A DNA stretch of 29,378 nt. Origin: Plantago elongata (lineage: Eukaryota > Streptophyta > Magnoliopsida > Lamiales > Plantaginaceae). Location of the stretch: contig JAYMSP010001725.1 in assembly GCA_036897095.1 (NCBI GenBank), positions 1 to 29,378 on the forward strand, read 5' to 3'. Both the position numbers and the translations under genes were made by a program. The notes beneath the pieces are model-generated. The model was given only the letters and a program-made list of their open reading frames with translations, was not told the DNA's origin and did not search any database. This document shows positions 11,501-21,255 of the stretch, piece by piece (position 1 is the stretch's first letter; every line of letters starts with the position of its first letter).

Positions 11501-12529
11501 TTACTACTATTGTTCTAACTAACATACACCATATTGCATCATGACTTCCATGTGGTTAGACGTTGTAATTCAACAAGTATTAATACTAAAGAAATTGTAA
11601 ATTTGTAACATATATCCATCCTAATTCGCATCCATCTCCTCCTCGTATGCTTTCAGGACAAGAAACAACACCGGCCTCACACGAAATGGACTTCACTAGC
11701 TAATCGAATTCCTACTCATTGCAATTGAAAAAAGAAAGAAAGAAGCTAAACTACCTATCTTTAGTTTGTCATTGGCAACTTCACCCTCCTGCAACTTAAA
11801 CAAACTCTCTCTCAAGCTACTCATGTGAGAGCCTCCTCTCATGGCACTCTGCTTCTCCTCAGTCTCCTTCAAAAGAGCAAGCCTATCATTCAACTCTTGA
11901 AAAGAGAACCATTCCCCATCTCGCTTCTTCGGCCGCAAATCCTGCAGCTTCTTCCCCAGATCAGAAGGGTTATAGGACTTAAATAACTTCTTTGCCTCCG
12001 TCCTGGCAGCATCACCTAAGTTAAATTTGGGGAAACTCACACCACCTCCCCCAATAGCTACCGACGCATTCGGCCTCAAGCTCCTGAGCCGGTTAAGATA
12101 CGGAGAATCGGCGGGTTGAGAACCAGGACTACTCATCTGACGGACCCTATCGGCCATGGAGGGGAAATTGGGGTTGGATTCACGGGAATTAATATTGTTG
12201 TACATTTGCTGGAATGAAATTGGGGGTGAATTAGAGGAAGGTGGAGGATCGACGCGTAGGCGGAATTGGGAGAGGTTACGGCGGATTTCATCGAGGCGTG
12301 GGGGTTGGGGCCGTTGTTGGTTCTGGAGAGTGGCTTTGACGTCGCTGAAGTAGGAGGAGAAGGAGGTTTGGGGTTTGTTGAATTGATTTTCTGGAGTGGT
12401 TTCAGGGTCGGGTTGAGGGGGCGGAGGATCATCGGAGGAGGTGGAGGAGGAGAAGTGGTGGTGGAAGGAGAGTGGGTAGGGGCGGGGTGTTGGGCGGAGA
12501 TGGAGGAGGCGGGTGGTGATCGCCGCCAT
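8573..12529 (-). CDS. uS15m: Nuclear-encoded organellar (probably mitochondrial) ribosomal protein S15
   Basis: A small-subunit ribosomal protein that binds 16S-type rRNA. Exons in transcription order are 12529-11755, 10948-10866, 10583-10472, 10255-10203 and 8734-8573 (TAA 8575-8573), giving 394 aa. The S15 domain is C-terminal: YFHPDMMSAAEKM (287 on), QIAQLTTKIKYLVSVL, KDKHSRKGLHEMVAQRKKLL, YLRRTDWDSYCLVLSKLGLR. The long N-terminal part (1 to about 258) starts MAAITTRLLHLRPTPRPYPL, rich in Arg/Ser and poor in acids, as in an organelle presequence, followed by Pro-rich low complexity. Such N-extended S15 proteins of about 400 aa are known in plants. I chose ATG 12529 (G at -3, G at +4) because the frame upstream of it contains no ATG. 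Intron 2 uses a GC donor and intron 4 (1468 bp) holds a MITE. Chloroplast or dual targeting cannot be excluded. Confidence 0.92.
9635..9820 (-). mobile_element. Small MITE, copy 2, in S15 intron 4
   Basis: The reverse complement matches the element at 4229-4489: AAAAACTTGTGAAAGTCC, TTGTGAGAGTCCT, ATTGTATATTAATTGTACGG and GAGAGTTTCTCATAAAGTTTTT. It is shorter than copy 1 because of internal deletions. At its end a further palindrome (AAAAACTTGGACTTTCACAAGTTTTT, 9795-9820) extends the inverted repeat. Confidence 0.55.
10584..10865 (-). other. GC-AG intron (S15 intron 2)
   Basis: The donor reads CAG|GCAAGT, the standard consensus for the minor GC-AG class. The acceptor is TTTTTCCAG. The frame and the family sequence fix the junction: ...PPKEELVKQ joins YFHPDMMSAAEK in phase 0. 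The nearest GT, four bases downstream, would shift the frame. Confidence 0.85.
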
Positions 12530-12581
12530 TGCCGGTGGAGAGAAGGGGTTTTGTGGGAAATGGAAGGAGGAGTACGGCAAC

Positions 12582-12593
12582 TTACTTAGTCAT
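12582..12593 (-). promoter_or_regulatory. Minimal upstream ORF in the S15 leader (ATG ACT AAG TAA)
   Basis: Three sense codons (Met-Thr-Lys) and a stop end 52 bases before the main ATG at 12529. It matters only if transcription starts upstream of 12593, which the sequence does not prove. Confidence 0.3.
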
Positions 12594-12763
12594 TAGGGCT
12601 TTAGGAGTTTAGAGTTGTGCACTGAATTACAGAGGCCTCCTGCTCCTGGTCTTCAAATTTTAATTAATATCGACTTATGAAAAATGAAAATTAATAAAAA
12701 TCTCATCTTATATGCTCCCGGTTTAGAAAAACTAACTGATAAATTGGCTGGATTGCTCACGAG

Positions 12764-13365
12764 TAGTAGTGTTTAACGAACCAAACGTTCATGAAAAATT
12801 CACAAAAATTCCAATCAACGCTCAGGTCATGTTCGATATTGAACTGTTCACGAACACATCCGTTAACAAACGAACACGAACACAAAATTTATTGTTCGGT
12901 AGTTCGCGAACTGTTCGTGAACAATATCTAATATGTATTTTATTTATATAATATATTAAGTAATATAATCCTGTAATTTGCTCCATTTTGAATTGTTGTA
13001 GACTTGTGACTCGTCTTAATCCATATTATTCGTAGATTGAATGTATGACATTATGTGCGATCATGATATTCTTGAAATATGTTATTTAGGGACCTTTTAT
13101 TTTAGTTTTGTAATAAATATTTTTGTAATATTTTTAACAACGAACAAACGTTTTGCGAACACGACCTTGACGAACAAATGAACTGAAGTGTTTGCGAACA
13201 AAAGCTTTATGTATACTAACGAACAAACAAAAACCTTAAACTGAACATGAACAAGTGAATGAGTTTTTCGACGAACACGAACATGAACACGAACACTAAA
13301 ATTTTTACGAACAAACGTTCGATAAACTCCCATGTTCAGTTCATTCGATTTGATAAACACTCTTA
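12764..13365. mobile_element. hAT-type MITE, copy 1
   Basis: The ends are imperfect inverted repeats: left TAGTAGTGTTTAACGAA, right (reverse complement) TAAGAGTGTTTATCAAATCG. The flanking octamers are CTCACGAG (12756-12763) and TTCGTGAG (13366-13373), 5 of 8 bases identical, which fits a decayed 8-bp hAT target duplication. The subterminal zones are packed with GTTCG/CGAAC hexamer-like motifs on both sides, a usual arrangement of hAT transposase binding sites. The AT-rich core has no ORF of note. It lies between S15 and TFIIE-beta. The second copy is at 17449-17975. Confidence 0.65.
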
Positions 13366-13373
13366 TTCGTGAG

Positions 13374-13982
13374 GTTGTTCAGCAAATTCGCAAGCAACAT
13401 TTTCGGGTTGTCCCATTCTTAATTTGTTACTGCTTTTTTTAATCATAAATATAAAAATTATACCACCGATAATATTTTATCGAATCTCTAAATGAATATC
13501 AGTGAAAATATATTCTCATACCTTACAATTCATCATTTTTATTATTGATTTTATTGTTCGACTTTATTGCTAGATTTAAATATATAAAAAAGACATCATT
13601 TTCAACTCCAAAATGTTCTATACACTTCAACATTCTTACTAACATAAATATTATAAGTAATGTATATATAAAAAATATCACTACCAACTTCACGAACACT
13701 TCCATAATGGTAGCTTTTAGCCGTGGGAGAAGTCGTTGGGTGACACGACCAATATTTGGTTGTGCACAGTGTAAGTGATCCAATGGATTGATTGGTTGTT
13801 GCAATTTAATGTTTGGTTATACATGACAAGGTGATTGGTAGCACGTATTTCGACCCAAACAAATTTTAAGTATAGATCAAGTTAAGCACTTCTACAACAT
13901 TCACCTTTGAAGAAATTGGTCACAATTATCAACAATCACCTGACAGGCGGAAAAAAAAGTTATAGTGACAGAAGATCCGCAA
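13374..13982. other. Intergenic region between TFIIE-beta 3' end and hAT MITE
   Basis: AT-rich DNA holding the 3' UTR of the TFIIE-beta gene near its left-hand end (about 13900-13982). Short ORFs on both strands show no family motifs. Nothing else was recognised. Confidence 0.5.
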
Positions 13983-16498
13983 TCAAGAACCACCATTGAG
14001 GTTCTTGAAGAGCTCGGGAAGATGTGCATTCGTGAGCTTGGTCCGCTTGCTGATCTCATTCTTCTTCTTCTTTGTCTTAGGCTTGACAACCATGCCCTGG
14101 ATCTGTGCAGCTGCCCTCCTCTTCGCAGTGTTCGTAGCAGGTTTCATTCCATTCTTTTGCAGATCCCTTTCAATGTCAAGCATGTCACGTGGAAGCTCAA
14201 TTCCTCTGAACAGTTGTTTCAAGTCATCATCGACTTTGATGATTGCTCTTGGATCATTTGGGTATGCTATATCCTCCTGCGAGTCGAAGTTCGAGAGAAG
14301 CCAAAGTTCTCCACTAGCTTTCAAAGTCTATAAAAAATATAATTAGCAACCACTAAAGATTGTGAGTAACGAAGAATAATAAATTACTCAGGAGAGCTCT
14401 TGCAGGAGCTTATTGGTCTGCTTTGTTTGAAACAAAATGTATTTAGTAGTTAATTTTAAAAGCAAATCTTTATACACCACTTAAACCTATTTAAGGTGCT
14501 AATTCAGGCACACAAAAACACAATTTGAGTATATGCATCTGAAACTGAGTTACCTGCAAATCTTCCATGACTGTTGGATATGCATCCTTGAGATCAATAA
14601 CTGCAATGCCCTCAGGGAATTTCCGAATCAACATAAGAAGTTCGGCTCTATTTTTCAAGGCATGCTTGGACTGAAAACATGTTATGGAGAAAGAAAGAGT
14701 ACATTATATGTGGGAAACATAAAATCAAGAAGTCAGCAAATGAAAATGATAAATTCAGACATATTGCCCCGTAATAAATTCTAATCACTGAAGATTGAAG
14801 ATTACCTTGTATGAGAATTTCCCGTTGTCATAACTCACTTTCGGATTGTTTCTTAAACTGTCAAAGACAGCCTTATTTGAATTCATGTCTACATAGCATG
14901 CTTCGTTTATTTGCTCAGTTGTAAATGCTTTCCTTGTCTGCGCAAGAGAGATTTTAATAAGTTAGGTTACACTCCACCACTGCAACCACACACACTATAT
15001 ATAATGAAATATTAATATGGTCACAGTAATGACAAAAGCAACAATAGTAAAGCAAGTCTGCAGAAATGTATTATGTCAACCACAAGACTGATCTAGACAT
15101 CAAATTTTATTATTGAATTATAAGGCAGGCAGTGAAAGATCCATTTAATTGGTCTATTATGAGTTTATAAAGCCTGAACCATGGACATAGATGCCTGAAG
15201 TATGTATCAAATTAGTTAACTGGTTACCTACACATATTACTTACTAAGTAACATTTAATTGCTAAAAGTTCCTATACATAAAATTTAATGAACAAACAAA
15301 AAGTTCCATTAGTTTAGTAGTAAAATATTTACCAAACAGGGCAGTAAAAAGAGGCACAAATGAACCATATCCTTACACTGGTCTATGGTTGGACAAAGAT
15401 TTAATTATTGATGGCAACAGAGACAGGTCATGATATCCAATAGATAGACCATCATAGGCAATTAGTCTTGCTCACTCATAATGGAAAATCTCATCCCCGC
15501 ATGCAGAAAAATAAGACATGGCACCAAATTGCATCTTAATTGATCAAGTCTAAAGCCAGAAAATTCAAAGTTCCTATCCGTGTACTCCTAAAAACATTAT
15601 ATATTGCAAATTGATAAACACTTTGTCATAGTAAAACTTTTTTTTTTTTTTATCTTCGAACAACAGATCATAATGACAATCAAGCAAATATGTACAAGAC
15701 TACAAATTGCTCTATGTTGAAACAAAGCCCCGTGACACCTAAGATAGGAACAAACTGTAAGATCATTATATTCAATAGGAAAATAGTTTTCGTTTCAGAT
15801 CACAAGTATGCAAAATGATGCATTTGCTTTCAAGATGATTGGGCCGACCCTTAAAAAAAATCCAACAGCTCACACGCCATTGTGAATTGTGATATATAGA
15901 TGATAAATTGATAATAAGTAGTCATGGACTGGAAGGCACTTTTGCGGAGAGTAGTGCAGAAGGCTATAGGTCGTTGTCTTAGACATGCTAGCCTACTAAG
16001 ATATTGTAATTCTATCGTTGATTATCCTACCCTTTAGTTTTCTGTTGTTGGTTGCTAGGATTTGTGGGACTGTCTTTGTGACGATGAACTGTTTACTTGG
16101 ACTGGAAAGCTACTTTCGTTCCCAAAAAAAAAAAAAAAAGCTAAGTCTTTGATCAAGGAATTCAAATTAATAAACAAATCTGGGAACCAAAAGGCAGCAT
16201 CAAGTAACCATCTGAAATAAAATCTAAAAGGGGGAGGGGTTGGAAGCAGTACCTCATAGAGCAAATCAATAACACGTTTGATCTGTGCCCCTACAGGAGC
16301 TTTGCGTATGCTATTTATATGCTGAAGTCGCTCTGTATCATTTGAGAATTTAACTGGGGCAGCAGGAGACTTTCCACTGGCTGAGATTGACGCAGAGTGG
16401 GACTTTGAAGGAATTGCTTTGGAAGATCCTGGTCTGCTTGTTGACTGGGTCTTTTCTTGTTGTTTTTTAAACTTCGAACTATCTTGAAGAGACGCCAT
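13983..16498 (-). CDS. TFIIEbeta: Transcription initiation factor IIE subunit beta
   Basis: The beta subunit of TFIIE, which with TFIIE-alpha recruits and stimulates TFIIH at RNA polymerase II promoters in the nucleus. Exons in transcription order are 16498-16253, 14937-14806, 14670-14554 and 14327-13983 (TGA 13985-13983). All junctions are GT-AG in phase 0, giving 279 aa, the usual plant length. The N-terminal tail (1-48) is Ser/Lys-rich. The core winged-helix domain begins with KFSNDTERLQHINSIRK (about 50) and continues through EQINEACYVDMNSNKAVFDSL. A second winged-helix segment follows (LIRKFPEGIAVIDLKDAYP, about 140, then GELWLLSNFDSQEDIAYPND). The C-terminus is basic (KPKTKKKK, then EISKRTKLTNAHLPELF), as in orthologues. 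The start ATG sits directly after a TAG that could be a splice acceptor, so a leader intron is possible. Intron 1 (1315 bp) has repeat-derived DNA. The gene looks intact. Confidence 0.95.
15926..16139 (+). mobile_element. Possible poly(A)-tailed retroposon fragment in TFIIE-beta intron 1
   Basis: A 16-A run (16124-16139) follows about 200 bp of sequence unlike its AT-rich surroundings. A related 20-bp motif, GGACTGGAA[G/A]GC.ACTTT, occurs at 15926 and again at 16099, just before the A-tail. A truncated LINE or processed retroposon would look like this, but no target duplication or coding remnant was confirmed. Confidence 0.25.
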
Positions 16499-17440
16499 CT
16501 ACGACCAACAGATTATTCACTATCAGCATCCCAGATATTCATCAATCAAACTAAAACTAGAACTCAATACAAAATGCCATCTAAAACCATCTCTTGTTAA
16601 CAACAAAGTTTTTTGTTTCACAAAACAGATTGTTTAGCTCAGAGAACTCCCAAGTCATAACTGTTAACACCGATAACAGACTTAGAAACATTAGCTCAAC
16701 AGGAAGTATACATAGGAAACATGTAACATGGAAACCAGGGTGCAAATATAATTATTTAAATCTGCAACATAGCAAGATAATACTGGAACTTCTTATTCAC
16801 CTAGAAACCAGAAAAACCAGGTGTATATTATTGAAAGTGAGCTTTAAGTGAATACTAACCAAAAGCAGCTAGCTAGATTAACAAATGCAAGCCCAAAGAA
16901 GCTCGTTGTAGCAACTTATTCCAATTGATTTCTAGTTCTTTTATCTTCTTCCTGCATAACAGATCAGAGTTAAACTTGCATAAAAACCGTATCACGAATC
17001 ACGAGGTGAAATGCATTTTTGCTCTGCCGTAAACAATAACGTGTACCACCGATCATTCTATATCAATTTCAGATAGACAATACAAGCTTTTTCGAACAGA
17101 TCGACAAACCACAAAGCATCGAAGCTTAATTCCCAATCCCCACACTACAATCCGATAGTTCTAACACCACCACTACTCAATATACGCATTATGATGCCCA
17201 ATTCTGCCCAAAATTAAGAAAACCCCAAAACTTAGGTTTAAGAACATTGCTTGACCATCCGATACGAGATATAAGACGCAAAGGAGACCTTGGCCGGTGG
17301 GGTGTGAGCTGCGGTGGATGACCAGTAGAGGGTGGCGGTCCGGTTGATCTCTGGACGGTGGAGCTTGGCGTTGCTGAGTCTCCCCAGTCCCGTATATGAT
17401 CTGTGTTCCTTTTCTTTCTCCAACTGCTTATTTTTAAGGC
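16499..17440 (-). promoter_or_regulatory. Upstream region of TFIIE-beta
   Basis: This region between the start codon and the hAT MITE must hold the leader and promoter. The most GC-rich part (about 17240-17440 on the - strand) could contain the first non-coding exon, given the possible acceptor just before the ATG. Short ORFs here lack family motifs. No TATA box was assigned. Confidence 0.35.
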
Positions 17441-17448
17441 TTCACAGG

Positions 17449-17975
17449 CGAGGGTGTTTATTCGCGAAGACGTTAAGAAAAACACTTTATTGTCCGGTGT
17501 GAACTGTTTATGAATAATATATAATATATATTTTATTTATATAATATAGTAATTAACATAATATAATTATATATTTTCTTCCATTTGATTGTTATAGACT
17601 TGTAGTTTGTTTTAGTTTATATTAATCATATGATGAATGTATGACATTATGTGCAATCATGATATTCTTGAAATATAATTTTTTAAGAAGTTTTTTATTC
17701 TATTTTTGTAATATTTTTACTTTACTTTTATTTTTTAGGTTTTAACAACGAATAAACTGTTCGTGAATACGATCTTAACGAACAAAAGAACTGAATTGTT
17801 CGCGAACAAAAGCTTAACGAACATTAACAAACAAACATGAATAGACAAAAACCTTAACAAAATGAACATGAACAAGCGAATGAACTGTTCGACGAACACG
17901 AAAACTAAAATTCTTAACGAACAAACGTTCGATAAGCTCCCATGTTTAGTTTGTTCAGTTCGATAAACACCCCTA
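17449..17975. mobile_element. hAT-type MITE, copy 2
   Basis: It belongs to the same family as 12764-13365 and has the same orientation. Shared blocks include TGTATGACATTATGTG, ATCATGATATTCTTGAAATAT and ACGAACAAACGTTCGATAA, and the same run of CGAAC motifs lies near the right end. The ends are CGAGGGTGTTTATTCG and, reversed, TAGGGGTGTTTATCGAACTG. Flanking octamers TTCACAGG (17441-17448) and TTCATGGG (17976-17983) match at 6 of 8 positions, an 8-bp hAT-type target duplication. The left subterminal zone is shorter than in copy 1. It lies just upstream of the putative TFIIE-beta leader. Confidence 0.7.
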
Positions 17976-17983
17976 TTCATGGG

Positions 17984-18429
17984 TGATTATAATGTAAAGC
18001 TCATTGGTTTTTATGGAGGTTTAATTGCGGAGCAACATTTATAACTAGACTCGAGCGTCCGGCTCTTTGGACTCAAAGTTTATTTTCGGACTGATTTTCG
18101 AATGATATGTTAATCTCACTGTATCGAACTATTAATATTTACAATGTTAAACGCATGGCACATTTTACTATATACAGGACATTTTTTTAAAAATTACAAA
18201 AATAATTCAAAGTTAATAATTTAAAGTGTAACTAAATATGAAATTTCTGATTGAGCAAAGTTGGTTAATCAACTCTCATGAACTCTCTTACGACATACGA
18301 ACAACATCAAGTTTCATTGTGACAAAACATTAGAATATTCTTTGTGTCTTTGAAGTATGGTTTATATGCTCTCTAATGAAACTATAGCTGATATATACAA
18401 TATAGTCCGACCTTTTAAACCCGTGCTAA
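17984..18429. other. Intergenic, nothing recognised
   Basis: AT-rich DNA with no ORF or repeat family identified. TATAACTAGAC occurs at about 18040 and again at about 18460, hinting at repeat-derived DNA. Confidence 0.4.
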
Positions 18430-19270
18430 TACGCCACGACTTATTAAGAAGGACGAACTTATAACTAGACGGGGCCGTCACTGAAGCATGGAGGCCGCCA
18501 GCTACTAAGGGCCGTCATTGGGCCTCGATCCATGAGAAATGAGCCTAAGAAGCACACTAGGCAGGGCCGGTTTGGTGAATCCGTCACCACGACCACTTGA
18601 GAAAATTAGCATTTAAGAGTCAAGTTCTCTTATTTGCACTAAGGGGGCCGTCGTCATGTCACTTTTACCACAGCCCTTGGAGCAAAACAAATATGTCACA
18701 TTCATTGTGATGTAGTCCACGCGTCACCAATCTTCGACGATACATGTCACCTTCCCAAAGGCCGACATAATTCCAGTGTGTCAGACCCGAACTCCAACGA
18801 AATTCTACTATAAATAGAGGGCATTTGCTCCTCATTAAGGTTTGCAACTATCACCCAATAATCTACTTTCTAGATGTTGAAGATCGAGACTACTCTCCCA
18901 ACCTCAAACACGTAATGTCCGTAGCTCGGTTTTTCTTAGGCAAACCGAGCCAAAAGGATCTCTCCCTTTCCTACTGTTTCAGGTGACTAGTGACGGCCCT
19001 CAAACCATCATGACGAACTTCATCCTAGCGAAGGCCACAATTGACGTAGCATCTACCAAGTGACGTAGCAACGGTCCCATCGACATAGTTACAGCCTCCC
19101 TCCTTGAATCGCTCCATCACTCCTTGATTAGACATTGAAGCACTAATGCACGAAGGACCTCCATCTAAAGATCTACTAACTCATCATCCAAGACAATCTG
19201 AAATTCTGAAGTGAACCCTCAAGTGATCAGCTAAGACGAACTTAACTCTCCCTAAACCTCGTACTTTAAC
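18430..19270 (+). mobile_element. LTR-retrotransposon-like fragment (LTR and leader)
   Basis: This block has higher GC than its surroundings and looks like the transcribed part of a gypsy-type LTR. A TATA box, TATAAATA (18809-18816), sits before GAGGGCATTTGCTCC. About 80 bases later comes CTACTCTCCCAACCTC, and then CTACTGTTTCAGGTG (about 18977), a pattern common at the 3' end of plant gypsy LTRs. GGCCGTCA-type words recur several times. No coding domains, paired LTR or target duplication were found, so the boundaries are approximate. Confidence 0.4.
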
Positions 19271-21255
19271 TTAGGCGGATTTATACACTATCAGTAGCAT
19301 CCATCAAGGTTAAGGCATCTGTCAGTAAAAACCTCCTCAATTTCAAAACCGATACTACTATGATGGTTTCATTGAGGTATCATGCATTGTACTACTGTAA
19401 TACAGTACTAGATATGTACGCCAGTATGTCGAGATATGATCTAGATGTCTAGTAAGATTATTCAGGAAGTCAACAATGAATTTGAAGCCTACACCTGAAC
19501 CTCATACAGTTGACTGTAAAACTGATTCATAATTGAAGCAATGTCTTCTGCTAGTTGATTTTTCCATAATCTACATTTTTTCCCTAGCAAACTTGCTTGT
19601 CCGATAAGAATATGCACGATCCAGCCGGCTCAGATACATAGACTACAAAAAAATTTAAGAAGAAAGGAAAATAAAAAGAACGCGGAAGCATTAAGCCCAT
19701 TCATGTAGAAATACTGATCTCACAACAACTGCAGAATTTCTTGGAGAAAGATATTGAGATGTTTCTTCGTGTCAAGAAAAAGCTTGGGTTGCCAATTTTT
19801 ATGGAACTTTGTTAAAAGCAAATCCAGCTGAGAATCTTAATACTTCATGAGGCATGGAAAAGTGCCAATACCCTGCTGCTAGAGATGTTCATAAGTATGT
19901 TGCTTTTCTTTTTTGGAATCCTAATAGCATTAGAAACGATTAGGTCATTGCATGATCCCCTACCGAAGGCACATACCGACGGGGATAAAAGTTGTTCAAA
20001 TCATTCGACAAAATACGAACTAACCAAGGTGGACAAAAGTCCCAAACCTTATAGAAACACCAAAATACAATTTAGAAGTGCTAATTTCTGAAACGAAATC
20101 TTGAGAACAAACGAATTTTACAATTTCATCAGCATCTCCATTTTGTTCTCTATACACAAAAGAGATTTCCACATGCTGCAATTTACGCCACAATCGTATG
20201 AATTAAAATCAATGAACCTGTTACTATTAATGATCACGTAAATTTAGGGATTTAACTTAACCAACCACAAATAAGTTCAACAAATTACATATTGTATACA
20301 GAAAGAGAGCAATTTGGTTGTTTTCACAGTAATAGTTGACACATTTATTCCTAATAAAAAGAGCATGATTTCTTACAAGCAGCTCTAACTCGGATTGTAC
20401 ATGACATTATTGTAATACTGTGAGTTGCATGCAATAAGTAAGGCGAAGCAACATATACATTACAGTGCAGTGTATGTAACAACTGTAAGCCTGTAACCAC
20501 ATCTTCTTCCATAAGCAATGCAGCCAGCCACCATGTGAAATGGCAAAGGGTAACTGTTCACAACGGTGTTCCAGTGGGGGGTTAAATGTCATAGATTCAG
20601 ATTACATAACATTAATAAATTAGAGATACACAACAAATGATAAAAGATTGTGAATATTTTATGTAGCAGAATTGATAGGGGATTCAGAAATCTCCACGTC
20701 TTCCACTTACGATAAGGGAGAGACAGGCACGATGGTATATAAGAAAAACCTAAATTAGGAACTAACATCTGTCGGGCAATTTCAGTGGTACATTATTCTT
20801 TCTCTCTACCATAGTAGAACACTTTGGCCGAAAAATGAGTATATATGTATATAAGAGGGATGCTCTTCCCTGCTCCAGGTACTTAACTGCACAAGGTTTA
20901 GCATCATTTATTCGACAGTTACATCTGCCCTCCATTACAAACGATATATTTTGGGTAAATGGTGCGTAGGATTTAGATATCAGTCAAACATCCGTCTACA
21001 GTTTATTATCGCATCTACCTAACTTGTGCCTAACAGATCTCCTCAGTAGTAGTGGCTAGGGAATAAATGAGTGTTATGCTACACTTGAGAATGTAAAAGT
21101 GAAACACCGGTGTAATAATGTGGTTCTGGATGAATTTGGTTTTGTACTTTCTAAGCAAAGTATTAATAGCCTTGTGCGAACTAAAACAGAAGATTAAAAC
21201 GTAAGAGGACAAAGATGATATCGAATTTAGGAGTTACGTACATTACGAGACTAAA
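19271..21255. other. Long intergenic region downstream of the cyclase gene
   Basis: About 2 kb without a recognisable gene. Short ORFs on both strands carry no family motifs. The right part (about 20900-21255) must contain the cyclase 3' UTR. I see no RNA gene. Confidence 0.5.

Noticed and set aside
12530..12580. Longer S15 start at 12580
   Set aside because: The codon there is TTG, not ATG. The first ATG in frame is 12529, with good context and a presequence-like N-terminus.
12266..12589. Gly/Val-rich ORF on the + strand
   Set aside because: It is the antisense of the Pro/Ser-rich first exon of the S15 gene; its composition follows from that.
13097..13360. ORF on the - strand with repeated VHVRV/FVKV-type residues
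   Set aside because: It is the translation of CGAAC motif arrays inside the hAT MITE; the related ORF at 17735-17980 has the same cause.
17189..17485. ORF on the - strand upstream of TFIIE-beta
   Set aside because: It crosses the hAT target duplication, shows no family motif, and overlaps a likely non-coding leader.
19885..20091. Short ORF with a hydrophobic N-terminus on the + strand
   Set aside because: No homologous motif, no initiation context or splice support; likely fortuitous.
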